From: Fimbriimonadaceae bacterium
Lineage (GTDB): Bacteria; Armatimonadota; Fimbriimonadia; Fimbriimonadales; Fimbriimonadaceae
DNA length: 64,000 bases
Assembly (NCBI GenBank): GCA_023957775.1
Contig: JAMLGR010000002.1
Location: 186,001-250,000, forward strand
Direction: 5' to 3'
Made by a program: the position numbers and the translations under genes. Below the pieces are notes generated by a model that searched no databases, had not been told where the DNA came from, and saw only the letters and a list, made by a program, of their open reading frames with translations. This document shows, in pieces, positions 16,762-24,769 of the stretch. Positions within the stretch are counted from its first letter, which is position 1. The number at the start of each line of letters is the position of its first letter.

Positions 16762-17132
16762 TTCTTGGTCTCCTCAGGTTTGGCCTTGGGTTTTGGGCCT
16801 TGGGCCTTGGGTTTGGCCTTGGGTGTGGCCTTGGGCTTTGGGCCTTCGGCCTTGGGTTCGGCCTTCGGCTCTGCTTGGGCCTTGGGCTTGGGTTGGGCCT
16901 TGGGTTTGGGCTCGGATTTGCGCGTGGGCGATTTGACCTTCGGCGCGGCCTCCGACGCGTCGACCTCGTCCACGGTCAGCATGTGCTTGACCTTGTGGAC
17001 CATGCCGCGGATCGTCGCATTGTCCTCTTGGTAGACGACCTGGTGCATCCGGCGCAAGCCGAGCGCGGCGACCGTCTTGCGGTTGCGCGGGGTGTTGCCG
17101 ATGAGGCTACGGACCAACTTAATTCGCAGCAT
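16758..17132 (-). CDS. rpmD: 50S ribosomal protein L30 with long PKA-rich tail
   Basis: Residues 1-58 are a complete L30 ([20 protein letters not shown] and [15 protein letters not shown]). Bacterial L30 normally stops there at about 60 residues. Here ~65 more residues follow, almost entirely Pro, Lys and Ala in repeats such as PKPKAQ and [10 protein letters not shown]. The DNA of the tail is an imperfect 6/12-base repeat. The tail is in frame and ends 4 bases inside rplO, so it is translated as part of the operon. It is basic and probably disordered; a role in rRNA binding is only a guess. Confidence 0.92.
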   Translation of the reverse strand: MLRIKLVRSLIGNTPRNRKTVAALGLRRMHQVVYQEDNATIRGMVHKVKHMLTVDEVDASEAAPKVKSPTRKSEPKPKAQPKPKAQAEPKAEPKAEGPKPKATPKAKPKAQGPKPKAKPEETKK

Positions 17133-17691
17133 CGGCCTCCTCCTTGCGCGCCTTCTGGAGCCAGGGCACCAGCTCGTTCGCGTCGAGCCCGCGCTGCTCG
17201 GCTCGCGCTTCGGGGGCCTGCAGCTTCTGGAACGCCTCGATCGTCGCGTACGCCATGTTGATGGCGTTGCGGCTTCCCAGCGATTTGGAGAGGACGTTGT
17301 TGATGCCCGCGCACTCCAGGCAGGCGCGCACCGCGCCGCCCGCCTTGACGCCCGTACCCGCCGAGGCGGGGCGAAGCACCACGCGGGACGTGCCCGACAC
17401 CGCTTCCACGGAGTGCGGGATCGTCTCGCCGATCCGGGCCACCGTGATCATGTTCTTGCGGGCCGACTCCTCGGCCTTCCGGATCGCATCCGGAATGCCT
17501 CGGGCCTTCCCCAAGCCCACGCCGACTTGGCCCTTGTTGTCCCCCACGACGACGAGGATCGACCACGAAGCGGTCTTGCCTCCCTTGTGGGTCTTGAACA
17601 CCTTGTTGGTCCGCACGATGCGTACATCGAGCTGCGGACCTTCGGTGTTGCGGCTCTCGCGCTTGCCGCTCAGGCGATTCATCATCCTCAT
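17119..17691 (-). CDS. rpsE: 30S ribosomal protein S5
   Basis: S5 at the mRNA entry tunnel, 190 residues. The double-stranded RNA-binding half has NKVFKTHKGGKTASWSILVV and VGVGLGKARGIPDAIRKAEE; the C-terminal half has VVLRPASAGTGVKAGGAVR. The frame is open further upstream inside rplR, but ATG 17691, just past the rplR stop, gives the family length. ATGs at 17685 and 17682 are alternatives. The last 20 residues are an Ala/Glu/Arg-rich tail. Confidence 0.95.
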   Translation of the reverse strand: MRMMNRLSGKRESRNTEGPQLDVRIVRTNKVFKTHKGGKTASWSILVVVGDNKGQVGVGLGKARGIPDAIRKAEESARKNMITVARIGETIPHSVEAVSGTSRVVLRPASAGTGVKAGGAVRACLECAGINNVLSKSLGSRNAINMAYATIEAFQKLQAPEARAEQRGLDANELVPWLQKARKEEADAAN

Positions 17692-17692
17692 G

Positions 17693-18046
17693 CTAAAACT
17701 CCAGCCCCGCTTCCCGGGCGGCGTCGGCCAAACCCGCCACGCGTCCGTGATAGCGGAACCCGCCACGGTCGAAGACCACGGCTTTGATTCCCTTGTCGGC
17801 GGCGCGCTTGCCCAGCGCGGCTCCCACGGCCTTCGCACCGTCGAGATTGCCGCCCGCGGCGATCTCCTTCTCCCGGCTGCTGGCGCTCGCCAGCGTGGTG
17901 CCCGTGGTGTCGTCGATAATCTGTGCGTAGATGTGCTTGAGGCTGCGGAACACCGCAAGCCGCGGGCGCTCCGGAGTGCCGGAGATCCGCTTGCGCAGCC
18001 GCTCGTGCCGCACCTTCCTCAACGCAACGTTGGTTTTCTTTCCCAC
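17693..18046 (-). CDS. rplR: 50S ribosomal protein L18
   Basis: A 5S rRNA-binding protein of 117 residues, recognised by [32 protein letters not shown] and [20 protein letters not shown]. It lies 15 bases after rplF and is followed immediately by rpsE. Confidence 0.97.
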   Translation of the reverse strand: MGKKTNVALRKVRHERLRKRISGTPERPRLAVFRSLKHIYAQIIDDTTGTTLASASSREKEIAAGGNLDGAKAVGAALGKRAADKGIKAVVFDRGGFRYHGRVAGLADAAREAGLEF

Positions 18047-18061
18047 TGCTCCAGTTCTCCC

Positions 18062-18625
18062 TTACTTCTTCGCCGCCGCGCGCTTGCCGGGCTTGAGCCG
18101 GACCAGTTCGCCCTTGTAGCGAATGCCCTTGCCCTTGTACGGATCGGGTTTGCGCACCTTGCGGATATCGGCGGCCACCTGGCCGACCAGCGCCTTGTCG
18201 ATGCCGCTCACGCGCAACTGCTGCACGCGGGACTTCTCCTCGGCCGCCACTTCGAATGTGATGCCCGGAACCGCATCGACGTTGACCGGGTGGGAAAAGC
18301 CCATGTTCAGGGTCAGTCCGCCGCCCGCCTGCGCGATGCGATAGCCGACGCCGACGACCTCGAGCACCTTCGTGTGCCCGGTCGTGACGCCGACGATGCA
18401 GTTGTTGATGAGGGTTCGGGCCAACCCGTGTTGGCTGCGCGCGTGACGGTCCGCGCTCGTGCGCTCGACCTTCAACTGGTCCCCCTCTTGAACGATCTGC
18501 AGTTCCGAACCGACCTTGACCTTCAGCTCGCCCTTGGGACCGCGCACGGTCACGTGGTTGCCTTCGGCCACATCAACGGTCACGCCGCTCGGAACGGTGA
18601 TCGGTTGCATGCCAATTCTCGACAT
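18062..18625 (-). CDS. rplF: 50S ribosomal protein L6
   Basis: Two repeated RNA-binding folds in 187 residues. SRIGMQPITVPSGVTVDV opens the protein, and the C-terminal PDPYKGKGIRYKGELVRLK is the L6 signature. A short basic end (KPGKRAAAKK) follows. It lies in the normal rpsH-rplF-rplR order. Confidence 0.97.
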   Translation of the reverse strand: MSRIGMQPITVPSGVTVDVAEGNHVTVRGPKGELKVKVGSELQIVQEGDQLKVERTSADRHARSQHGLARTLINNCIVGVTTGHTKVLEVVGVGYRIAQAGGGLTLNMGFSHPVNVDAVPGITFEVAAEEKSRVQQLRVSGIDKALVGQVAADIRKVRKPDPYKGKGIRYKGELVRLKPGKRAAAKK

Positions 18626-18634
18626 TTCTTCCTC

Positions 18635-19030
18635 CTACCAAACCTCGCAGAGGACCTCGCCACCGATCTTGCGCTTACGCGCGTCTCGGTCGGTCATCAC
18701 TCCGCTGCTCGTTGAGATGATCTGCGTCGCCAAACCGCTGCGGACGGGCTTGAGGTCCGCCGCCGGCTTGTAGATGCGCAGGCCCGGCTTGCTGACGCGC
18801 CGGATCTTCTGGATGATGGGTTTGCGCTTCGCGTCGTAGCGAAGGTGCACACGAATCGTGGGGAACTTGGTCTCGGTCGTGACCTCCCAACCCTTGATGT
18901 AACCCTCGGCCTCGAGGATCTTCAAAACTTCGACTTTGATTTTGCTGTGAGGGACCTCGACGGTTGCGAGCCGCGACTGGGCGCCGTTGCGCACGCGCGT
19001 CAGAAGGTCCGCGATGGGATCGCTGTGCAT
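18635..19030 (-). CDS. rpsH: 30S ribosomal protein S8
   Basis: A central-domain assembly protein of 131 residues, start MHSDPIADLLTRVRNG and the signature LATQIISTSSGVMTDRDAR near the end. In E. coli S8 is the translational repressor of the spc operon; whether that applies here is unknown. It follows rpsN by 16 bases. Confidence 0.97.
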   Translation of the reverse strand: MHSDPIADLLTRVRNGAQSRLATVEVPHSKIKVEVLKILEAEGYIKGWEVTTETKFPTIRVHLRYDAKRKPIIQKIRRVSKPGLRIYKPAADLKPVRSGLATQIISTSSGVMTDRDARKRKIGGEVLCEVW

Positions 19031-19046
19031 AAGAACCTCCGCGCCG

Positions 19047-19232
19047 CTACCAGCTGGACTTGGTCACTCCGGGAAGCTGGCCGAGATGGGCCTTCTCCCG
19101 CATGCAGATTCGGCACACGCCGAAGAACCGGAAATAGCCGCGCGCGCGGCCGCAGAGAGAACACCGGTTATAGGATCGAACCTTGAACTTCGGTTTCTGC
19201 TTCTGCTTGATGATCAAACACTGTTTCGCCAT
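19047..19232 (-). CDS. rpsN: 30S ribosomal protein S14, zinc-binding type
   Basis: A 61-residue protein with two CxxC pairs ([21 protein letters not shown]) holding zinc and the ending LPGVTKSSW, the short type-Z S14. Start [10 protein letters not shown] at 19232; the longer open frame reaches back into a spacer and is not used. It is the first gene of the run: the genes that normally precede it (rplE, rplX, rplN, rpsQ, rpmC and the S10 genes) are not upstream. Confidence 0.95.
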   Translation of the reverse strand: MAKQCLIIKQKQKPKFKVRSYNRCSLCGRARGYFRFFGVCRICMREKAHLGQLPGVTKSSW

Positions 19233-19397
19233 AGAGTCTCCCGCCGTGATCGGACTGGTTTGCGGACGTGTTTCAGCCGCACCTGGTCCGTGGCATAGTT
19301 GTAGGTCGGACGCAAGCGCCCGAGTTGCAGAGAATACCACACCCGTGGTTTGTGGTTTGTGGTTTGTGGTTTGTGGTTTCGGGCATCATGGACCTTG
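19233..19397. promoter_or_regulatory. Divergent spacer, probable promoter region of the ribosomal superoperon
   Basis: The 165 bases separate rpsN (minus) from a membrane protein gene (plus). Since rpsN begins the run, its promoter should lie here. On the minus strand GTGGTATTCT (19331-19322) looks like an extended -10 box. The repeat array GTGGTTT covers the right end of the spacer. No clear -35 was found. Confidence 0.45.
19345..19379. repeat. Heptamer short tandem repeat GTGGTTT x5
   Basis: Five exact tandem copies of a 7-base unit. The same heptamer in the other orientation (CAAACCA) forms an array at 42721-42748, so the unit is dispersed. It lies just before the start of the 19398 gene. 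Confidence 0.9.
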
Positions 19398-19862
19398 ATG
19401 CCGTTCGAACCCTTGGAAACCGACGAGAAGTTGGACGCGCCTCCTCCCAAGAAGCGGGACATGGACACCCAGATGATGTTCGGCTGCTCGACGTTCGGCA
19501 TCGTGGCGGGCCTCATCCTCCTCCTCGTCGCCCTTCCCCACTTCCTCATCGCGGACACCCAGAGGCTCGTCGAGTTGGGGCGGGCGTCCCTGTTGGGCCT
19601 GGCCCCGGCGGCGGTGGTGGGAATGGTCGCGTCGCGCCGCTTCGGCTTGCCGGGCGCCTGCGGATTCGTCGGGGGAGCGCTGGTTTCGGCGGTCTTCCTC
19701 TACCTGCGCCTCGCCCAGGTGCTGCTGACACGGTACGGGGACCCCTCCGAGCAGCCCGACTACCCGGTGTCGTGGGGAACGCTCCTGCCGATCGCTTGGG
19801 TCGCCGCGTGCGCCGGACTCGCGCTGCTTTCGATGCGCCGGTCCGATCTGCCGATCGAGTAG
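19398..19862 (+). CDS. Small membrane protein of unknown function
   Basis: A 154-residue protein with no recognised family. A polar N-terminus with a PPPKKR patch is followed by about four hydrophobic segments: FGIVAGLILLLVALPHFLIA, the LLGLAPAAVVGMVA region, GACGFVGGALVSAVFLYL and TLLPIAWVAACAGLALLSM. It therefore looks like an inner-membrane protein. The frame is open upstream through the heptamer array, but ATG 19398 avoids translating that repeat. It is 65 bases ahead of fliS on the same strand. Confidence 0.65.
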   Translation: MPFEPLETDEKLDAPPPKKRDMDTQMMFGCSTFGIVAGLILLLVALPHFLIADTQRLVELGRASLLGLAPAAVVGMVASRRFGLPGACGFVGGALVSAVFLYLRLAQVLLTRYGDPSEQPDYPVSWGTLLPIAWVAACAGLALLSMRRSDLPIE

Positions 19863-19926
19863 CGGGCGGACGCGCGGCCTTCGTGAAAGGCCTCTGAGAA
19901 TCTCCGTTCACCCTCCGATAATTGCG

Positions 19927-20361
19927 ATGTCGGTCCCCGGTGGGTCGAGAGGGAGAACCTTGGCTAGCGGTCGTTTTGCTCACGAATATCGGAAACACGC
20001 GGTGAACGGGGCCTCGCCCCTTGAACTCGTGGTCATGCTGTACGATGGCGCGCTGCGCTTCATGGAGGCGGGCAAGCACGCGATGGCGCACCGCGACATC
20101 CCCAAGCAGAACGAAAGCCTGCAACGGGCTCAGAAGATCGTCTTCGAGCTGATGGCTTGCCTCGACATGGAGTCCGGCGGCGAGATCGCCCGGAATCTGA
20201 TGTCGCTCTACACCTACGTGGTCAACGAGCTGATCGATGCCAACGTCACGGACAAGCCCGAGGGCATCGACCGCTCGATGCGCGTCCTCAGCGATCTGCG
20301 CGAGAGCTGGGTCCAGATCGCCAAGGCCACCTCCAAAGAGGAGATTTCCCATGCCGCCTAG
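19927..20361 (+). CDS. fliS: Flagellar secretion chaperone FliS
   Basis: A helical cytoplasmic chaperone that keeps flagellin unpolymerised before export. The family signature is SPLELVVMLYDGALRFMEAG, preceded by a Tyr-rich helix (FAHEYRKHAVNGAS) and followed by ELMACLDMESGGEIARNLMSLYTYVVNELIDA. At 144 residues it is slightly longer than usual because of about 18 N-terminal residues; a TTG at the LASGRF position is an alternative start. GATAAT lies 4 bases before the ATG. It overlaps the next gene by 11 bases. No other flagellar gene is in the window. Confidence 0.88.
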   Translation: MSVPGGSRGRTLASGRFAHEYRKHAVNGASPLELVVMLYDGALRFMEAGKHAMAHRDIPKQNESLQRAQKIVFELMACLDMESGGEIARNLMSLYTYVVNELIDANVTDKPEGIDRSMRVLSDLRESWVQIAKATSKEEISHAA

Positions 20362-20668
20362 CCTCGAACGCGTGCTCGTCCTGACCCTGTCGGCCGTCGA
20401 GGCCGTGGGGGAGAATCGTTGGAGCGAGGTCAGCGACCTGATGCGGGAGCGCGACCGGGCGATCGCACAACTTGAGAGCGATGCCAAGGCACCGCTCGAT
20501 CCCAACCTTCGCAAGAAGCTCCGCAGCGCCGATTTGCGGCTTGGACAAGCCTTTGCCGACGCGCGCGCCGCAACGCTCGACGCCATCGCGCGGCAGTACA
20601 ACGCCCGCCGCATCCCCGCAACCTACGCCAAGCCTCAAGCCGCCGTGAACTTCGACCGCATCGGCTAA
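20351..20668 (+). CDS. FliT-sized helical protein downstream of fliS
   Basis: A 105-residue, highly charged and almost wholly helical protein (RWSEVSDLMRERDRAIAQL, LGQAFADARAATLDAIARQY). ATG 20351 overlaps the end of fliS, so the two are coupled. FliT-type chaperones are of this size, helical and encoded right after fliS, but the sequence alone does not prove the family. Its stop is followed by a heptamer array and a terminator. Confidence 0.6.
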   Translation: MPPSLERVLVLTLSAVEAVGENRWSEVSDLMRERDRAIAQLESDAKAPLDPNLRKKLRSADLRLGQAFADARAATLDAIARQYNARRIPATYAKPQAAVNFDRIG

Positions 20669-20676
20669 GGGGCCCG

Positions 20677-20704
20677 AAGGTCGAAGGACCAAGGACCAAG
20701 GACC
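20677..20704. repeat. Heptamer short tandem repeat AAGGACC
   Basis: Three exact copies of AAGGACC plus one degenerate copy (AAGGTCG) begin 9 bases after the stop of the preceding gene. Confidence 0.75.
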
Positions 20705-20744
20705 AAAAAGAGAGGGCCGCGACGAGATCGCCGCGGCCCTCTCT
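20705..20744 (-). terminator. Strong intrinsic terminator for the secreted-protein gene
   Basis: A perfect 13 bp inverted repeat, AGAGAGGGCCGCG (20709-20721) and CGCGGCCCTCTCT (20732-20744). Read on the minus strand it is followed by TTTTT, so it ends the 20768-22768 gene. It may also stop transcription from the fliS side. Confidence 0.85.
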
Positions 20745-20767
20745 GGCTGTCGTGCTTGCTTCGGCCG

Positions 20768-22768
20768 CTAGTTCAGGATCAGCTGAACCTGGTCGAGCCG
20801 AAGGGTGAAGCTCGGAGGCATCGAACCCCGTCGCTCCGGAACCAAGCCGCGCACCGCCATGCGCACCTCGCGAGAGGACGACATGTACTGCGACTTGAGA
20901 TCCAGCGGAATCGACGCCGCGGAGTTGCCCGATCCCTTCACCGGGAACGACTTGATGTGGTCGAACTGCCCCGTGTTGAAGTTGTAGAGCCACACCATGC
21001 CGGTCGAGCCCGTCACACCAACCGCCTCGATCTTCGCGCGCAGCGTGTTGACCGTGCCGGAGGGGATCGTGAAGCTGAGCTGGGCCGCGCCGATCTGGCC
21101 AAGGCCAGCCTGCGACGCCGACGTGACGTTGAAGTACACATCGTCCGAGAGCTTCACCGAGGTGACGTCTCCCGACGAGCCCGTGCCCTGAATCATGACG
21201 ATCGAAGTGGGGTCGATGGCCGTGCCGCCGCCGCCGCCGCCCGAACCGGGCTGACTGATCAGCCACGTGTGGATCGTCGAGAGCCAGACGCCGCCCTGGG
21301 CGATCATCGCCGTACCCCAGAACCGCGTGTCGTCAAGCGGGTCGACGGACACGTCGAAGTAGTCGCCCCATCGGTACTGCGCGTAGTTGCCCGTGCTGGA
21401 GGCCAGCAGCTGCGGCTGCCCCATCGCGCCGGGCGGATCCGAGGCCTTGCGGCCCGCGTACATCACGTCCGCCGTGATCGACGAGCTCGAACGCGTGAAG
21501 ATGAGCGAGATGTCCCCGAGCACGTTCGTGTTGACGGCGGGCATGAAGTAGTTCTGCCCGCTGGGCGGCTGAACGTTGCCCGACTGGACCAGCGAGGGGT
21601 TCCCCGACGTCGGCCAGCCGTTCATCGAGATCTCGTACCAGCGCACCATCGTGTCCGGGCTGCCGGCGCTCTTGGCGATCGAGTGCGTGCAGACGAACTT
21701 GCCGGCCCGGTAGTACGCGTTCATGATGCGGAACGCCAGCGTGTCGAGCACGTTGCCGCCCGTGCTGGGCGCAGGACCGGTCGGAGGCGAGTAGGTCGGC
21801 ACCGTCAGCGAACGGGTCGTGATGACCGGGCTCGACGTCAGGTTCGTGATCGCGTAGAGCTTGAGGCTGTTGTTGTTCAGCTCGCACGCTCCGTAGATCC
21901 GGTCGGCGGCCGGGTCCCACGTCCGGCCCGGCTGGATCGTGAATCCGTTGTCGATGAAGTAGGAGATGGTCGGGGCGCCGCCCGAAAGCATCGGGGCCTT
22001 CGTCATGACGGTCACCGACGCGCCGCGGAACTGATTCGTCCCGAACGTGAACTGGTTGCCCGTGCACACGATCGCGTCTTTGTTGCCGGCCCAGCCCGGA
22101 TAGTCGAGCCATGTGTCTGCGCCGCCGATGTTCTGCTTCGCCTCGATGCGGTACTTGTACCAGTTGCCGGACGGGTTGCTGTCGTCCGAAACCGCGATCA
22201 GGAGTTTGCTCGTCGCGGAGCCGTCATCCTGCTCGAGCGCGACGACGAAGTACCGCTGAGAGACCGCATCGTAAAACGCCTTCGGGTCGAACACGAACGC
22301 GCCCGCGCCGAGGGAGCCGAAGAAGCCCGAGCCGCCCGCCATGCCCTGTTCGAACAACTTGGTGCCCGTCTTCGTGAAGAAGGCGATCGAGGTGTTGACC
22401 ACCTGCACGATGTGGCCGGGGCCGACGGCCTCGTTGGGATCGGGCGGAACCCAACCCGTGAACCCGATGCCGGGAAAGTGCGCCGTCTCGTTTCCGCGCG
22501 TCTCGTTGAGGAGACCGCCGACCGGCAACGTGTTGCGCCCCTCGTCGGGCTTTCTCCACCAGTCGGGAGTCGGGTTTTCGGGGCGCGCGGGCGCCAACCG
22601 AATCCGCTCGTCGATCTGAGGAAACACCGAGTAGGTCGATTCCTTGATCGCGCGCGGGCCGATGGTCCGTTTGAACGGCCGGATGGTGGTCTGCTGGGCG
22701 CCGGCAAATCCGACCACGCCCACCACGCCGACGATCGCCAGCGTCCTGAGATATCTAGATAAAAGCAC
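20768..22768 (-). CDS. Secreted protein of unknown function with shared C-terminal beta domain
   Basis: A 666-residue exported protein. A GTG start behind GGAGG gives a signal peptide (RYLRTLAIVGVVGVVGFAGA, cut near AQQ). The middle (about 90-490) is rich in Trp, Gly, Asn and beta-strand-like segments such as GWVPPDPNEAVGPGHIVQVV and YRWGDYFDVSVDPLDDTRFW, which suggests a propeller-like fold. A run of six glycines (GSGGGGGG) separates it from a ~150-residue C-terminal domain (GTGSSGDVTSVKLSDD to the end). That domain is clearly related to the C-terminus of the neighbouring subtilase. No catalytic motif was seen. Confidence 0.7.
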   Translation of the reverse strand: MLLSRYLRTLAIVGVVGVVGFAGAQQTTIRPFKRTIGPRAIKESTYSVFPQIDERIRLAPARPENPTPDWWRKPDEGRNTLPVGGLLNETRGNETAHFPGIGFTGWVPPDPNEAVGPGHIVQVVNTSIAFFTKTGTKLFEQGMAGGSGFFGSLGAGAFVFDPKAFYDAVSQRYFVVALEQDDGSATSKLLIAVSDDSNPSGNWYKYRIEAKQNIGGADTWLDYPGWAGNKDAIVCTGNQFTFGTNQFRGASVTVMTKAPMLSGGAPTISYFIDNGFTIQPGRTWDPAADRIYGACELNNNSLKLYAITNLTSSPVITTRSLTVPTYSPPTGPAPSTGGNVLDTLAFRIMNAYYRAGKFVCTHSIAKSAGSPDTMVRWYEISMNGWPTSGNPSLVQSGNVQPPSGQNYFMPAVNTNVLGDISLIFTRSSSSITADVMYAGRKASDPPGAMGQPQLLASSTGNYAQYRWGDYFDVSVDPLDDTRFWGTAMIAQGGVWLSTIHTWLISQPGSGGGGGGTAIDPTSIVMIQGTGSSGDVTSVKLSDDVYFNVTSASQAGLGQIGAAQLSFTIPSGTVNTLRAKIEAVGVTGSTGMVWLYNFNTGQFDHIKSFPVKGSGNSAASIPLDLKSQYMSSSREVRMAVRGLVPERRGSMPPSFTLRLDQVQLILN

Positions 22769-22966
22769 GTACAGCCTCCTTCACACCCGGCAAAGCTGCG
22801 GGCGTGAAATCGAATCGATCATTCACTTTACACCAGATGAGAGGCCTCTGGAAGCCGTAGAGTTCTCTTCGGCAAGAGAAATGCACAAGCACAGGGACGA
22901 CTTGTGGCCCCTGGAAGACGCGGGGGAGCCGCCGGAACTTGCCCGGCGACTCCGCAACACCCCCGC

Positions 22967-24571
22967 CTATCGGTTCCGAACCAGAGCCGAGAGCTTCACC
23001 TCGTTGATCGCGTACGTGAACGGCGACCACGACATGCGCCGAAGCGGCACGTGGGCTCGGGTGATCCCCCGCACCTCCCCCGTCGAGGACACGTAGGTCG
23101 CCGGCGTGTAGATCCTCAGCTTCTGAGTCTGGTCGGTCGTGTACAGCGGGAACGCCTTGAAGAAGTCGTACTGGTTCGTGTTCCAGTTGAACAACCAAAC
23201 CATCCCGGTGCCGCCTGCGGGACCGTTCGCTTCGATTTCGAGCGAGAGACTCGACACGTTCTCCAGCGGCGCTCCCATCGTCATGCTGAAGCCGGCGCCG
23301 GCCACTTGGCCGAGGCTGGACCAGGTGGACCGCACGGAGAATCGGAGCGAATCGCTGTGCAGGACATCCGGTACGTCGCCCGACGACGACGTGCCGAGAT
23401 ACATCTCGATCTCTTCCGGCGGGAACTCGGTCTCGACGGGAGGAACGACGTCCGCCAACCCACGCGCCACGTTGATGCGTCCGAACTTGAGCCACGTGCC
23501 GACGTCGTCGCAGTTGTTTTCGATCGCCGCCCGGACCTCGGCGGCGGTGGCGTCCGCGCCGATATGGGAGTAGAGCAGCCCGGCATAGCCCGCAACGCAG
23601 GGCGTCGCCATCGACGTGCCGTCCTGGAACACGTAGGTCGAGTTGAGATAGGTGCTGTAGATGTGGCTCCCGGGCGCCGCCACGTCGACCCAGTCGCCCC
23701 AGTTGCTGAATCCGGACTTCTGGTCGTTCTGATCGGTCGATCCAACCGCGAGCACGCTGTCGTACCCCGCGGGATAGAGCTTCGTCGTGACGTTGTCGTT
23801 GCCCGCGGCCGCCACCGGCAGCACGTCGTGCTCGACGGCGTACTTCATCGCGTCGTCTTCGGCCTGCGACGCGAAGTAGCTGCCGATGCTCATCGAGATC
23901 ACCTTCGCCCCGTGATCGGTCGCGTGGAGGACCGCAAGAATCACGTTGGCCGAGGTGGAGTTGGGGAAGATCTTCAGCGGCATGATCATGCAGTTGAATC
24001 CCATCCCGGCGATGCCCATGCCGTTGTTGGTGTCCGCGGCCGCGATCCCCGAGCAGTGCGTCCCGTGGCCGATCGAATCGCTCGGATCCGAGTCGTTGTC
24101 CGAAAAGTCGTAGCCGGGAACGATCTTGTTCCGAAGGTCGGGATGGTCGAGCTGAATGCCCGTGTCGATCACGGCGATGATCGTCGAGGGATCCCCGCGC
24201 GTGATGTCCCAGCCCTGCTCCGCGAACGTGCGGATGGGCGCGTACTGCTGGCTGTAGAGACTGTCGTTGGGGCGGAACAGCGGGTAGCGCCGATAGTTCG
24301 GCTCAGCATAGACCACCGCCGGCGAACGGCGGTACCGCTCCAAAGCCCGCTCCACGGGAATGCGGGGGGACACCTGCACGAGTTCCACGCCGATCTGCGG
24401 CATCTTCTGAACCACGCGTGCGCCCACCGATCGGTGCACGGCGTAGTTCGCCCACGACGTGGGCGTCCGGAACTTCACGAGAATCTGCCCTGGAATCGCA
24501 TCCTGGCCGAATGTCAGAGCCGCCAAGGCGCCTAGGAGAAGGAGCAATACGAAGAATTTCTTCAATTTCAT
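22967..24571 (-). CDS. Secreted subtilisin-like serine protease (S8 family)
   Basis: A 534-residue exported protease. MKLKKFFVLLLLLGALAALTF is a signal peptide. A short propeptide-like region (IPGQILVKFRTP) precedes the catalytic domain, with the triad Asp in AVIDTGIQLDH, His in GHGTHCSGIAA and Ser in GTSMATPCVAG, plus the oxyanion Asn in AAAGNDN. The last ~150 residues (GTSSSGDVPDVLHSDSL onward) match the C-terminal domain of the adjacent secreted protein. The start at 24571 places Met directly before the charged signal-peptide start; ATG 24595 would add eight polar residues. The 200-base spacers on both sides show no gene. Confidence 0.92.
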   Translation of the reverse strand: MKLKKFFVLLLLLGALAALTFGQDAIPGQILVKFRTPTSWANYAVHRSVGARVVQKMPQIGVELVQVSPRIPVERALERYRRSPAVVYAEPNYRRYPLFRPNDSLYSQQYAPIRTFAEQGWDITRGDPSTIIAVIDTGIQLDHPDLRNKIVPGYDFSDNDSDPSDSIGHGTHCSGIAAADTNNGMGIAGMGFNCMIMPLKIFPNSTSANVILAVLHATDHGAKVISMSIGSYFASQAEDDAMKYAVEHDVLPVAAAGNDNVTTKLYPAGYDSVLAVGSTDQNDQKSGFSNWGDWVDVAAPGSHIYSTYLNSTYVFQDGTSMATPCVAGYAGLLYSHIGADATAAEVRAAIENNCDDVGTWLKFGRINVARGLADVVPPVETEFPPEEIEMYLGTSSSGDVPDVLHSDSLRFSVRSTWSSLGQVAGAGFSMTMGAPLENVSSLSLEIEANGPAGGTGMVWLFNWNTNQYDFFKAFPLYTTDQTQKLRIYTPATYVSSTGEVRGITRAHVPLRRMSWSPFTYAINEVKLSALVRNR

Positions 24572-24769
24572 CACCGTCCAGCGCGGAGTCTCCACGCGGT
24601 TTTTGGAGCACGCGATCTTTTGGCTTGGGTGCGTCGCGCAAACGTCACCATGATCTTAACACACCAATCACCGCGATCCAAACCGAAGGCCACGCCGTGA
24701 TCGATCGCCAGAACGCTCCACTTGTTCCTACGATTCCCTTCGCCGCAAGTTCCGATCGCCGACGGGTCC

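Noticed and set aside
19345-19379. CRISPR array
   Set aside because: The repeat unit is 7 bases with no spacers and no cas genes. The other short arrays and the 67-base tandem repeat also lack unique spacers.
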